Below, one piece after another: positions 33,017 through 41,584 of a stretch of 64,000 nt of DNA. How positions within the stretch are numbered: position 1 is the stretch's first letter; every line of letters begins with the position of its first letter. This DNA is from Lawsonibacter asaccharolyticus (GTDB taxonomy: Bacteria > Bacillota > Clostridia > Oscillospirales > Oscillospiraceae), in contig BFBT01000001.1 of NCBI GenBank assembly GCA_003112755.1, forward strand, positions 1,426,001-1,490,000. The letters are read 5' to 3'. The position numbers and the translations under genes are program-made. Under the pieces are notes generated by a model, which saw only the letters and a program-made list of their open reading frames with translations, was not told the DNA's origin and did no database searches.

Positions 33017-33115
33017 CGGAAAACCGCGAGGGGGCCCGCATTTTTCCAGGGAGGGGCGGAGAGCCGCGCCCTGCGGGGACCGGGTGGAAAAGCGGCGAAA
33101 AGCAAAAGTCCGGCC

Positions 33116-33144
33116 TTGTGCTTTTTCGGGAAAAATGGTATGAT
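33116..33144 (+). promoter_or_regulatory. miaB promoter
   Basis: TTGTGC, 17-bp spacer, TATGAT with TG-G upstream; divergent from the operon promoter at 32988-33016. Confidence 0.6.
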
Positions 33145-33216
33145 TATTCGATCGGTGTCTCCATGCAGCAGGAGGGGCCGGACGACCATCAAATCCCCCT
33201 CAGGAGGTTGCGATCT

Positions 33217-34632
33217 ATGAGACAGCAGACCACCCGAATTTCCCCGGAGGACATCTCCCGCCAGCTCCAGTACTGCCGGGAGGTCGCGGCCCTCAGCGCC
33301 GCCCGGCCCGCCCAGCCCCTGGCCTTTGTGGACACCTACGGCTGCCAGCAGAACGAGGCGGACTCCGAGCGCATCCGGGGCTATCTCCGGGAGATGGGCT
33401 ACAGCTTCACCCAGGACGAGGAGCAGGCCCAGATCATCGTGCTCAATACCTGCGCCATCCGGGAGCACGCAGAGCAGCGGGTGCTGGGCAACCTGGGCGC
33501 CCTGGTCCACGTGAAGCGCCGCCACCCGGAGCAGATCATCTGCGTGTGCGGCTGCATGGCCCAGGAGGCCCATGTGGCGGAGAAGATCAAGCAGTCCTTC
33601 CGCCACGTGGACCTGGTGTTCGGGCCCCACGCCCTCTGGCGCTTTCCCGAGTTCATCCACACCCTGCTCACCCAGCGGGGGCGGGTGTTCCAGGTGGCGG
33701 AGGAGGCGGGCTCCATCTCCGAGGGCATCCCGGTGGTGCGGCAGGACCGGGTAAAGGCCTGGGTGTCCATCATGTACGGGTGCAACAACTTCTGCTCCTA
33801 CTGCATCGTGCCCTATGTGCGGGGCCGGGAGCGCTCCCGCAGGCCGGAGGACATCCTGGCCGAGGTGGAGCAGCTGGCGGCGGAGGGGTACCGGGATATC
33901 ACCCTGCTGGGCCAGAACGTGAACTCCTACGGCAAGGACCTGGAGGAGCCCCTGGACTTCGCAGACCTGCTGGAGCGGGTGAACGCCGTGCCCGGGGACT
34001 TCCTGATCCGCTTTATGACCTCCCACCCCAAGGACGCCACCCAGAAGCTGTTCGAGACCATGGCCCGGTGCGGGAAGGTGGCCCCGGTGCTCCACCTGCC
34101 CTTCCAGGCGGGCAATGACCGGGTGCTCCGGGCCATGAACCGCCACTATGACCGGGCGCAATACCTGGACGAGGTGCGGCGGCTGAAGGAGCTCATCCCG
34201 GACATCGTGCTCACCTCCGACGTGATCGTGGGCTTTCCCGGGGAGACCACGGAGGAGTTTGAGGAGACCCTGTCCCTGCTGGAGCAGGTGCGGTTCGACG
34301 CCCTGTTCACCTTTATCTTCTCCCCCCGGGTGGGGACCCCCGCCGCCCAGATGGACGACCCCATGCCCCACCAGCAGAAGCAGGCCAACTTCCAGCGCCT
34401 GGTGGACCTCCAGAACCAGATCTCCGCGGAGAAGCACGCGGCCTATGTGGGGAAGACCCTGCGCTGCCTGATCGACGGGGACAGCGGGGACGCCCGGTAT
34501 CCCCTGGCCGCCCGCACGCCGGGCAACCGGCTGGTGCGGCTGGACGGCCCGGCGGAGCTGATCGGCCAGTTCCGGCAGGTGCGGATCACCGACGCCAACA
34601 CCTGGTCCCTGTTCGGGGAGCTGGCGGAGTGA
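33217..34632 (+). CDS. miaB: tRNA-2-methylthio-N6-dimethylallyladenosine synthase
   Basis: 471 residues, AGGAGG 9 nt before ATG 33217. N-terminal UPF0004 domain with cysteine motifs (VDTYGCQQNEAD, NTCAIREHAEQR, CVCGCMAQ), radical-SAM cluster CNNFCSYC (MYGCNNFCSYCIVPYVRGRERSR), and C-terminal TRAM domain. MiaB methylthiolates i6A37 of tRNAs using two [4Fe-4S] clusters and SAM. The order miaB-mutS-mutL is common in Clostridia. Confidence 0.94.
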   Translation: MRQQTTRISPEDISRQLQYCREVAALSAARPAQPLAFVDTYGCQQNEADSERIRGYLREMGYSFTQDEEQAQIIVLNTCAIREHAEQRVLGNLGALVHVKRRHPEQIICVCGCMAQEAHVAEKIKQSFRHVDLVFGPHALWRFPEFIHTLLTQRGRVFQVAEEAGSISEGIPVVRQDRVKAWVSIMYGCNNFCSYCIVPYVRGRERSRRPEDILAEVEQLAAEGYRDITLLGQNVNSYGKDLEEPLDFADLLERVNAVPGDFLIRFMTSHPKDATQKLFETMARCGKVAPVLHLPFQAGNDRVLRAMNRHYDRAQYLDEVRRLKELIPDIVLTSDVIVGFPGETTEEFEETLSLLEQVRFDALFTFIFSPRVGTPAAQMDDPMPHQQKQANFQRLVDLQNQISAEKHAAYVGKTLRCLIDGDSGDARYPLAARTPGNRLVRLDGPAELIGQFRQVRITDANTWSLFGELAE

Positions 34633-34680
34633 GGGGGGAGCCCCCGCCCCAAGGGCCCCGCAGGGGGACGGGAGGCGGGG

Positions 34681-34956
34681 CTACTCCAAGTCCCGGACCC
34701 GGCCGCCCAGGGCCAGGCCCATGGACAGCCCGGCCCGGAAGAGGGCCTGCTCCTCCAGGCTGTGCAGCTCCTGCTGCTCCTCCCAGAGGCGGCGGAAGGA
34801 GCGGGCGGCGGGGCCCCGCAGCAGGTCCTCCAGCCCCCGCCGGCGGGCGTCCGTCTGGATGGAGAGCCGGCCGTAGCCGGTGGGCTCCTCCTGGAGATAG
34901 CGGACGACCAGATGTTCCTGGGCGTATTGATATAAGTGGTCCCAAAAAGAAGTCAT
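34681..34956 (-). CDS. Small helical protein of XRE module 1
   Basis: 91 residues from ATG 34956; TTG 34962 is an alternative (GGAG at the right distance for it). Predicted mainly helical, acidic/basic, with a C-terminal GLSMGLALGGRVRDL stretch. A similar C-terminal pattern (GLALGLELGQEL) is seen in the 84-residue protein at 53737. Both genes are divergent from an XRE regulator and both are driven by a near-perfect sigma-A promoter whose spacer holds a palindrome. Function unknown. Confidence 0.65.
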   Translation of the reverse strand: MTSFWDHLYQYAQEHLVVRYLQEEPTGYGRLSIQTDARRRGLEDLLRGPAARSFRRLWEEQQELHSLEEQALFRAGLSMGLALGGRVRDLE

Positions 34957-34994
34957 AAACAATAGCGCTCCCTTCTGCGGGTTATCGTATTTTG

Positions 34995-35023
34995 ATTATA
35001 ACATGCCAAAAATGGCATGTCAA
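34995..35023 (-). promoter_or_regulatory. Perfect consensus promoter with embedded operator (module 1)
   Basis: On the minus strand TTGACA, 17-bp spacer, TATAAT. The spacer is occupied by an inverted repeat: ACATGCCA-aaaa-TGGCATGT on the plus strand (35001-35020). A repressor bound there would block the promoter; the divergent XRE protein is the obvious candidate. Confidence 0.8.
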
Positions 35024-35037
35024 TACGAGGTGTGTAA

Positions 35038-35262
35038 ATGGCGACGTTTTCAACGCGGCTTCAGGAACTGAAAGAGACCAAGAAACTGTTGCAGAAAGAT
35101 GCGGCAAAGGCGCTGGATGTGCCCCTCCGCACCTATCAGAGGTATGAACACGGTCAGCAGGAACCCCAACTGTCCACCCTGATCCGGATGGCGGATTTTT
35201 ACGGGGTCACCCTGGACTATCTGGCGGGACGGAGCGACCAGGGGGGGCCGGAGGAGAGCTGA
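35038..35262 (+). CDS. XRE-family regulator (module 1)
   Basis: 74 residues. HTH: LQELKETKKLLQKDAAKALDVPLRTYQRYEHGQQEPQLSTLIRMADFYGVTLDYLAGRSD, matching Cro/C1-type repressors. Ribosome site is AGGTG. It is divergent from the small gene at 34681; the shared region contains a palindrome in the spacer of a consensus promoter. The C-terminal ADFYGVTLDYLAGR ending resembles that of the module 2 regulator (ADYFGVSVDYLLGR). Autoregulation and repression of the small gene are inferred. Confidence 0.85.
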   Translation: MATFSTRLQELKETKKLLQKDAAKALDVPLRTYQRYEHGQQEPQLSTLIRMADFYGVTLDYLAGRSDQGGPEES

Positions 35263-35378
35263 CCCCCGGGAGGCGCGCTGGCGGTTAGTGCGCCTCCTGT
35301 CTGTTTCGTTGTACTTTTCCACACTTTCCACAGGATTTTGCACTTTTTACTTTTATTTTACCGAAAGGCGGTGCCGAT

Positions 35379-37994
35379 ATGGCTGAGATCACCCCCATGA
35401 TGCGCCAATACCTGGAGATGAAGGAGCGGTATCCCGATTCCATCCTCTTCTTCCGGCTGGGGGATTTTTATGAGATGTTCAACGAGGACGCCAAGTTGGT
35501 CTCCCGGGAGCTGGACCTGACTCTCACCACCCGGGACCGGAACAAGCCCCCGGAGGAGCGCACCCCCATGTGCGGCGTGCCCTACCACTCCTGCGAGAGC
35601 TACATCGCCCGCCTCATCGCCAAGGGCTACAAGGTGGCCATCTGCGAGCAGACCGAGGACCCGGCCCAGGCCAAGGGGCTGGTGGACCGGGACATCATCC
35701 GCATCATCACCCCCGGCACCCTCATCGACTCCTCCATGCTGGAGGAGGGGAAAAACAACTACATCGGCGGGGTGTACGCCGACTCCCGGGCGCTGGGGCT
35801 GTGCCTGTGCGACATCTCTACCGGCGAGTTCTATGTCACCTCCTTTCCGGCGGGGGCGGAGGCCATGGACCACCTGAAAAACGAGCTGGGCCGCTTCTCT
35901 CCCCGGGAGGCGGTGCTCTCCGACGGGGCCTGGAGCCTGGAGGGCCTGCCCCAGTTCCTGCGGGAGCGGCTGGACTGCCGCTGTGAGAACGGGGGGGAGG
36001 CCCGCTTCCGCTATGAGGCCGCCCTGCCCCTGGTGCAAAAGCAGTTCCGCACCGGGCTGGACAGCCTGCCCCCGGAGGACCAGGCCTGTGTGCAGTGCGC
36101 CGGGGGGCTGCTCTCCTACCTGTACGAGACCCAGAAGACCGACCTGAGCCACATCGCCGCCCTCACCTGCTACACCGCGGGCCAGTTCATGGAGCTGGAC
36201 CTGAACGCCCGGCAGACCCTGGAGCTCACCGAGACCCTGCGGGGCAAGGAGAAGAAGGGCTCCCTGCTGTGGGTGCTGGACAAGACACGCACCGCCATGG
36301 GGCGGCGGCTGATCCGGGGATGGATGGAGCGCCCCCTCCTCTCCCCGGTGCAGATCAACCGCCGGCAGCAGGCGGTGAGCGATCTGGTGGAGGACATCAT
36401 CACCCGGGAGGAGGTGGTGCTCTGCCTGAAGGAGATCACCGACCTGGAGCGCCTGATCGGCAGGGTGGTGTACGGAACCGCCGGGGGCCGGGACCTGGCC
36501 GCCCTGTCCGCCGGACTGGGCAGGCTGCCCCGGCTGCGGGAGCTGCTGGAGGGCTGCCCCTCCGCCCTGATCCGGTCCCTGCGCCGGGAGATGGACGACC
36601 TGCCCCAGCTGCGGGCGCTGCTCAGCTCCGCCCTGGTGGACGAGCCCCCCTTCTCCGTGCGGGAGGGCAAGTTCATCCGTCCGGGGTACAGCGAGGAGGT
36701 GGACCGCCTGCGCAACGTGATCGACCACGGGGCAGAGATGCTGGCCGACCTGGAGACCCGGACCAAGGAGCAGACCGGCATCAAGAACATGAAGGTGAGC
36801 TACAACAAGGTGTTCGGCTACTACATCGAGGTGGCCAAGTCCCAGACCGGGCTGGTGCCCCCCGACTGGGCCCGGAAGCAGACCACCGTCAACGCCGAGC
36901 GGTACATCAGCCAGGAGCTGAAGGACCTGGAGCACACCATCCTCTCCGCCCAGGACAAGGTGGTGGCCCTGGAGTACCAGCTCTTCTGCCAGCTGAAGGA
37001 GCAGACCTGCGCCCACGTGGCCCAGATCCAGAAGGCTGCCGCCGCCGTGGCCCAGGTGGATGTGCTCACCTCCTTCGCGGTGGTGGCCGCCGTCAACGGC
37101 TACTGCATGCCCCAGGTGGACGGCTCCGACTCCCTGAGCATCTCCGAGGGGCGCCACCCGGTGGTGGAGAAGGTGCTCCCCGCCGGCACCCCCTTTGTCC
37201 CCAACGACACCCACATGGACAGCGGAGAGGACCTGTGCGCCATCATCACCGGCCCCAACATGGCGGGCAAGTCCACCTACATGCGCCAGGTGGCCCTCAT
37301 CGTCCTCATGGCCCAGATGGGCTCCTTCGTCCCCGCCCGCTCCGCCCGCATCGGCGTGGTGGACCGGGTGTTCACCCGCATCGGGGCCAGCGACGACCTC
37401 TCCTCCGGGCAGTCCACCTTCATGGTGGAGATGAACGAGGTGGCCGGACTGCTGAAGAACGCCACCGCCCGCTCCCTGCTCATCCTGGACGAGATCGGCC
37501 GGGGGACCTCCACCTATGACGGCATGGCCATCGCCCGGGCGGTGCTGGAGTACTGCGCCGACCGGAAGCGGCTGGGGGCCAAGACCCTGTTCGCCACCCA
37601 CTACCACGAGCTCACCGCCCTGGAGGGGGAGATCCCCGGGGTGAAGAACTACAACATCGCCGCCAAGAAGCGGGGGAACGACCTGATCTTCCTGCGGAAG
37701 ATCGTCCGGGGGGGCGCGGACCAGAGCTACGGCATCGAGGTGGCCAAGCTGGCCGGGGTGCCCGACCGGGTCATTCGGCGGGCCCGGACCATCCTGGAGG
37801 AGCTGGAGTCGGGGAGCGGCGTCCTCCCCGCCGGGGGACCGGCCCTTCCGGCGGACGGGGAGCAGGTCTCCCTGATGGACCTGGGCAGCCAGACGGTGCT
37901 GAAAAAGCTCCGGATGACCGATGTGAACATCCTGTCCCCCATCGAGGCCCTCAACCTGCTGGCGGAGCTGAAGCAGGACCTGCAGGAGAGCTGA
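35379..37994 (+). CDS. mutS: DNA mismatch repair protein MutS
   Basis: 871 residues. Mismatch-sensing motif FFRLGDFYEMF (Phe-x-Glu near residues 28-38), central clamp domains, and C-terminal ABC ATPase with Walker A GPNMAGKSTYMRQ and Walker B/D-loop LLILDEIGRGTSTYDG. MutS detects mispairs and recruits MutL. Length is normal for bacterial MutS1. A small membrane protein gene separates it from mutL. Confidence 0.97.
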   Translation: MAEITPMMRQYLEMKERYPDSILFFRLGDFYEMFNEDAKLVSRELDLTLTTRDRNKPPEERTPMCGVPYHSCESYIARLIAKGYKVAICEQTEDPAQAKGLVDRDIIRIITPGTLIDSSMLEEGKNNYIGGVYADSRALGLCLCDISTGEFYVTSFPAGAEAMDHLKNELGRFSPREAVLSDGAWSLEGLPQFLRERLDCRCENGGEARFRYEAALPLVQKQFRTGLDSLPPEDQACVQCAGGLLSYLYETQKTDLSHIAALTCYTAGQFMELDLNARQTLELTETLRGKEKKGSLLWVLDKTRTAMGRRLIRGWMERPLLSPVQINRRQQAVSDLVEDIITREEVVLCLKEITDLERLIGRVVYGTAGGRDLAALSAGLGRLPRLRELLEGCPSALIRSLRREMDDLPQLRALLSSALVDEPPFSVREGKFIRPGYSEEVDRLRNVIDHGAEMLADLETRTKEQTGIKNMKVSYNKVFGYYIEVAKSQTGLVPPDWARKQTTVNAERYISQELKDLEHTILSAQDKVVALEYQLFCQLKEQTCAHVAQIQKAAAAVAQVDVLTSFAVVAAVNGYCMPQVDGSDSLSISEGRHPVVEKVLPAGTPFVPNDTHMDSGEDLCAIITGPNMAGKSTYMRQVALIVLMAQMGSFVPARSARIGVVDRVFTRIGASDDLSSGQSTFMVEMNEVAGLLKNATARSLLILDEIGRGTSTYDGMAIARAVLEYCADRKRLGAKTLFATHYHELTALEGEIPGVKNYNIAAKKRGNDLIFLRKIVRGGADQSYGIEVAKLAGVPDRVIRRARTILEELESGSGVLPAGGPALPADGEQVSLMDLGSQTVLKKLRMTDVNILSPIEALNLLAELKQDLQES

Positions 37995-38035
37995 GGCGGG
38001 GCGGAGAGGCCCGGATGAAAGAGGAGGTGAGCGGC

Positions 38036-38533
38036 ATGGGGCGTCCAAATTCTCGGGCGGAGCTGTGCGCCTGGGTGCTGGGACTGATGGGGGCGTTTTT
38101 CCTCCTGTTCGGCGGGGCCGTCCTGCTGTGGGACATCCCGGTGGGGGGCGCGGGGCCCGACTGGGCCTTCCTGCCCATAGGGGCCGCCCTGCTGGCGGCG
38201 GGGGGCGGGTGCGCCCTGGCCTGCCTGGCCCGGCGGCGGAGCCAGGCGCGGCTGCGGCGGGAGGGCACGGCGGTCTCCGGCACCGTCCGCTCGGTCCGCC
38301 ACCACATCTTCGTGACCTGGAACACCCAGTCCTTTGTCAATGTCCCGGGCCGGAACTCGCCCTGGAGCGCGGTGTGCGGGTACACCTGGGGCGGCCGGGA
38401 CTATACCGTGTCCACCGGCCTGCTGTGGGGGGAGCCCCAGGAGGGGGCGGAGGTCCTCGTTTGGCTGGACCCGGACCGGCCGGGGCGGGCCTTTGTGGAC
38501 CCGGATTCTGTCCGGCTGGACCTTATGGGATAA
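38036..38533 (+). CDS. DUF3592-like membrane protein
   Basis: 165 residues from ATG 38036 (AGGAGG 9 nt before; ATG 38015 is earlier in frame). Two transmembrane helices (about 14-33 and 42-62) separated by a short loop, then a soluble domain with VSGTVRSVRHHIF, YTVSTGLLWG and VLVWLDPDRPGRAFVD, the general pattern of DUF3592 proteins. Function unknown; wedged between mutS and mutL. Confidence 0.65.
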   Translation: MGRPNSRAELCAWVLGLMGAFFLLFGGAVLLWDIPVGGAGPDWAFLPIGAALLAAGGGCALACLARRRSQARLRREGTAVSGTVRSVRHHIFVTWNTQSFVNVPGRNSPWSAVCGYTWGGRDYTVSTGLLWGEPQEGAEVLVWLDPDRPGRAFVDPDSVRLDLMG

Positions 38534-38633
38534 GGGGCGGGGGAGGCCCGGCCCCGTCCCGGGATCTGTATTCTGACTATTATGACCAAAAACGGCCCGC
38601 AGGAGCGGAGCTTTGAATTTCTGGAGGTGCTCT

Positions 38634-40679
38634 ATGCCTGAGATCCAAGTGTTAGATCCCCACGTTGCCGACCTGATCGCCGCCGGCGAGGTGGTGGAGC
38701 GGCCGGCCAGCGTGGCCAAGGAGCTGATGGAAAACGCCATCGACGCGGGGGCGAGATCGGTGACCGTGGAGATCGCCCACGGCGGCCTCACTTTCCTCCG
38801 GGTCACCGATGACGGCTGCGGCATCCCGGCCCCCCAGATGAAGACCGCCTTCCTCCGCCACGCCACCAGCAAGCTGCGCACGGAGTATGACCTGGAGGCC
38901 ATCGGCACCCTGGGGTTCCGGGGGGAGGCACTGGCCGCCATTTCCGCCGTCTCCCGCATCGACGTGATGAGCCGCACCCAGGATGCCCCGCTGGGGGCCT
39001 CCCTGTCCCTGGAGGGGGGCGTGGCCGGGCCGGTGGAGCAGGCGGGCTGCCCCCTGGGCACCACCATGGTGGTGCGGGACCTGTTCTACAACACCCCCGC
39101 CCGGCTGAAGTTCATGAAAAAGGACGCCGCCGAGGGGGCCGCCGTATTCGGCGTGGTCCAGCGGGTGGCCCTGTCCCACCCGGAGGTGGCAGTGAAATTC
39201 CTCCGGGACGGAAAGCAGGAGCTGGCCACCCCCGGGGACGGACAGCTGCGCTCCGCCGTCTACGCGGTGCTGGGCCGGGATCTGGCCCTGGGCTTCACCC
39301 AGGTGGACAGCTCGGACGAGGGCATGTCCGTGTCCGGCTTCGTCTCCCAGCCCTCCTGCTGCCGGGCCAGCCGGAACTGGCAGTTCTTCTTCGTCAATGG
39401 GCGGCAGGTGAAGTCCCGGCTGATGATGGCCGCCCTGGAGGAGGCCTACCAGAATCAGAAGATGGTGGGCAAATTTCCCGGCTGTGTCCTCCATCTGACC
39501 ACCAGGCTCAGCGCGGTGGACGTGAATGTGCACCCGGCCAAGACGGAGGTGAAGTTCGGCAGCGAGCGGGGGGTGTTCAGCGCGGTGTACCACGCGGTCC
39601 TCTCCGCCCTGGAGCGGGACCATGTCCGCCCCGCCGTGGCGCTGGAGAAGCCCCGGGCCCACGACACCGTAACCCCCAACCAGACCAGGCTGTCCGCCGG
39701 GGAGCTGCCCCTCCACGACGTGACCTACAGCCGTCGGGAGGTGCCCGGCCTGTCCCGGATGCCCTCCGCCGCCTCTTTCCTCTCGCCCCAGCAGCGGGAG
39801 CGCACACCCCAGCCCGCCCCGGCGGAGCCTCCCCGCCCCAGGGGCCCGATCTCTGGAGAAATGACCGCCCCCGGGGAGCGGAAGACCGGGGAGGCCCCGG
39901 CCCCCGCCTGCCCCGGTGAAGCCCAGGGCGGGATGACCTGCCACGACCGGATGGCGCCGGAGGACTTCGACCTCCTGGCCGGGACCCGGACGGAGCGCCC
40001 CGCCCCCGCGCCGGCGGAGACGCCCGCACCAGACCCGGGCCCGGCTCCGGCCTTGGAGGAAGGGCCCGCGCCCCAGATCTCCGCCCCGGCGGAGCCTGAG
40101 CCTGAGGGAGAGGCAGCCCCCTGGCGCATCGCCGGGGAGGTGCTGAACACCTACATCATCGTGGAACAGGGGGACACCATCCTGTTTATCGACAAGCACG
40201 CCGCCCACGAGCGGATGAACTTCGACCGCATGAAGGCGGAGGGCTACACCCCCATGGTGCAGACCCTGCTCACCCCGGTCACCCTTCATCCCCCGGCGGA
40301 GGAGGGGGCCGCCCTGCTGGCCAACCTGCCGCTGCTGGAGGAGTTCGGCTTCTACGCCGAGGACTTCGGCGGGGGGGCGCTGGTGGTGCGGCAGGCCCCC
40401 TTTGACGTGGACCCGGGGGACATCGAGGACACCCTGCTGGAGATCGGGGGCAGGCTGCTCACCACCGGGCGGGCGGACCCCTCCGCCGCCCGGGACGAGC
40501 TGTTCCACACCATGGCCTGCAAGGCGGCCATCAAGGGGGGCTGGCGCACCAGTCCCCAGGAGCTGGAGAAGGTGGCGGGAGCCGTCATGCGGGGAGAGGT
40601 CAAATACTGCCCCCACGGCCGGCCGGTGGCCATCGAGCTGACCCGAAAGGACCTGGAGAAGCAGTTCCGGCGGGCATGA
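38634..40679 (+). CDS. mutL: DNA mismatch repair protein MutL
   Basis: 681 residues from ATG 38634 with GGAGGT upstream. GHKL ATPase N-terminus: ELMENAIDAG, DDGCGI, GFRGEALAAI. A long low-complexity Pro/Ala/Glu linker (about 345-490) precedes the C-terminal dimerisation/endonuclease domain: FIDKHAAHERMNFD, ACKAA and CPHGRP. The metal motif normally reads DQHA-x2-E-x4-E; here it is DKHA-x2-E-x4-D, two conservative changes that do not obviously abolish nuclease function. MutL couples MutS to strand incision. Confidence 0.96.
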   Translation: MPEIQVLDPHVADLIAAGEVVERPASVAKELMENAIDAGARSVTVEIAHGGLTFLRVTDDGCGIPAPQMKTAFLRHATSKLRTEYDLEAIGTLGFRGEALAAISAVSRIDVMSRTQDAPLGASLSLEGGVAGPVEQAGCPLGTTMVVRDLFYNTPARLKFMKKDAAEGAAVFGVVQRVALSHPEVAVKFLRDGKQELATPGDGQLRSAVYAVLGRDLALGFTQVDSSDEGMSVSGFVSQPSCCRASRNWQFFFVNGRQVKSRLMMAALEEAYQNQKMVGKFPGCVLHLTTRLSAVDVNVHPAKTEVKFGSERGVFSAVYHAVLSALERDHVRPAVALEKPRAHDTVTPNQTRLSAGELPLHDVTYSRREVPGLSRMPSAASFLSPQQRERTPQPAPAEPPRPRGPISGEMTAPGERKTGEAPAPACPGEAQGGMTCHDRMAPEDFDLLAGTRTERPAPAPAETPAPDPGPAPALEEGPAPQISAPAEPEPEGEAAPWRIAGEVLNTYIIVEQGDTILFIDKHAAHERMNFDRMKAEGYTPMVQTLLTPVTLHPPAEEGAALLANLPLLEEFGFYAEDFGGGALVVRQAPFDVDPGDIEDTLLEIGGRLLTTGRADPSAARDELFHTMACKAAIKGGWRTSPQELEKVAGAVMRGEVKYCPHGRPVAIELTRKDLEKQFRRA

Positions 40680-40710
40680 GACCCGGCGGGAGCGGGAAAG
40701 GAGCGGACTT

Positions 40711-41412
40711 ATGAGCTGGAACGAGATGCTTTACGCCTATCAAAAGGAGAAGGGGGGCGTATTTATGGGCAGCCGGGCAGCAGACTGGGACGGGGAGCTG
40801 GTGCTGAGCTACCGGGACGAACCGCTCATCATCCGGACGGTGGGGGAGAGCAATGGCCGGTACACTACGACCTCCATCCGCGTCCGGCTGGCGATCCATC
40901 TGGAGCGGGACTATGAGCTGCGCATCCGCCCCAAAAGTGCCATGTCCACCGGCCTCAACACGGTGCTGGGCGTCCTGGACCGGGGACTGGAGAAGCTGCC
41001 CTCCGGACCGGACCTCCACGAGGACTACGGCTGCCCGGAGGTGACCCGGGGCCGGACCATCACCACCACGGACCGGTCCTTTACCAAGCTGGTGCTGCGG
41101 GACCTGGAACTGCGCAATGCCCTGCTTGCCTCCCCCAAGGACGGCCTGCTCATCCTGCCCGGGCCGGGGCGGGAGGGGCTGCACCTGGTAGAGAGTTACT
41201 CCTATCCGGACTCCATGTACACAGATTGGTACTCGGAGCCGATGAATACCGGGCCGGACTGGACGGATACAGAGGAGGAGCGCGCCGAGAAGGAAGAGAA
41301 GCTGGCGGAGCTGGCCCAGGATACCTTCTTTCCCCGGCTGGAAAAGGTGATCGGCCTGACCAAGGCTGCCCGGGGGGCGGCCCTGACCTGGAGGATGGGG
41401 ACGCCGGGATGA
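40711..41412 (+). CDS. Conserved hypothetical protein
   Basis: 233 residues, ribosome site GAAAGGAGCGGACTT. Soluble, no signal peptide or transmembrane helix; mixed charged sequence with LVLSYRDEPLIIRTVGES and a C-terminal coiled EEERAEKEEKLAELAQ. I recognise no family with confidence. It follows mutL by 31 bp and may be co-transcribed. Function unknown. Confidence 0.6.
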   Translation: MSWNEMLYAYQKEKGGVFMGSRAADWDGELVLSYRDEPLIIRTVGESNGRYTTTSIRVRLAIHLERDYELRIRPKSAMSTGLNTVLGVLDRGLEKLPSGPDLHEDYGCPEVTRGRTITTTDRSFTKLVLRDLELRNALLASPKDGLLILPGPGREGLHLVESYSYPDSMYTDWYSEPMNTGPDWTDTEEERAEKEEKLAELAQDTFFPRLEKVIGLTKAARGAALTWRMGTPG

Positions 41413-41478
41413 TTCGAAGGAGCGGCTGTGGTGAGCTGCGGCCGGGCGGGGCTTGACTGCCGGAGGGAAAAGTTTTCG

Positions 41479-41506
41479 TTGACAAACAGGATAGAGCCGC
41501 TATAAT
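41479..41506 (+). promoter_or_regulatory. Promoter of the EIIC-like gene
   Basis: TTGACA, 16-bp spacer, perfect TATAAT. Confidence 0.75.
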
Positions 41507-41546
41507 AGGCCATACAAGTGTCTTGACACCTGTATGGCCTTTTTGC
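41506..41546 (+). promoter_or_regulatory. Hairpin at the transcript 5' end (operator or attenuator)
   Basis: AGGCCATACA-a-GTGTC-tt-GACAC-c-TGTATGGCCT begins right at the -10 box and is followed by TTTTT. As DNA it is a near-perfect operator at the start site; as RNA it would be a terminator just after +1. Confidence 0.65.
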
Positions 41547-41584
41547 CGGCAGGTGCGGGACTATCACGAAAAAAGGTGAGAGAA

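Noticed and set aside
34633..34680. Strong terminator between miaB and the small minus-strand gene
   Set aside because: GC-rich complementary stretches exist but pair imperfectly and lack a T-run, so no terminator is called.
35358..38048. Very long open frame on the strand opposite mutS (and similar long frames opposite mutL, mfd, proA and others)
   Set aside because: These are shadows of high-GC genes; their translations are rich in G, H, V, L and Q without domains, and the plus-strand genes are certain.
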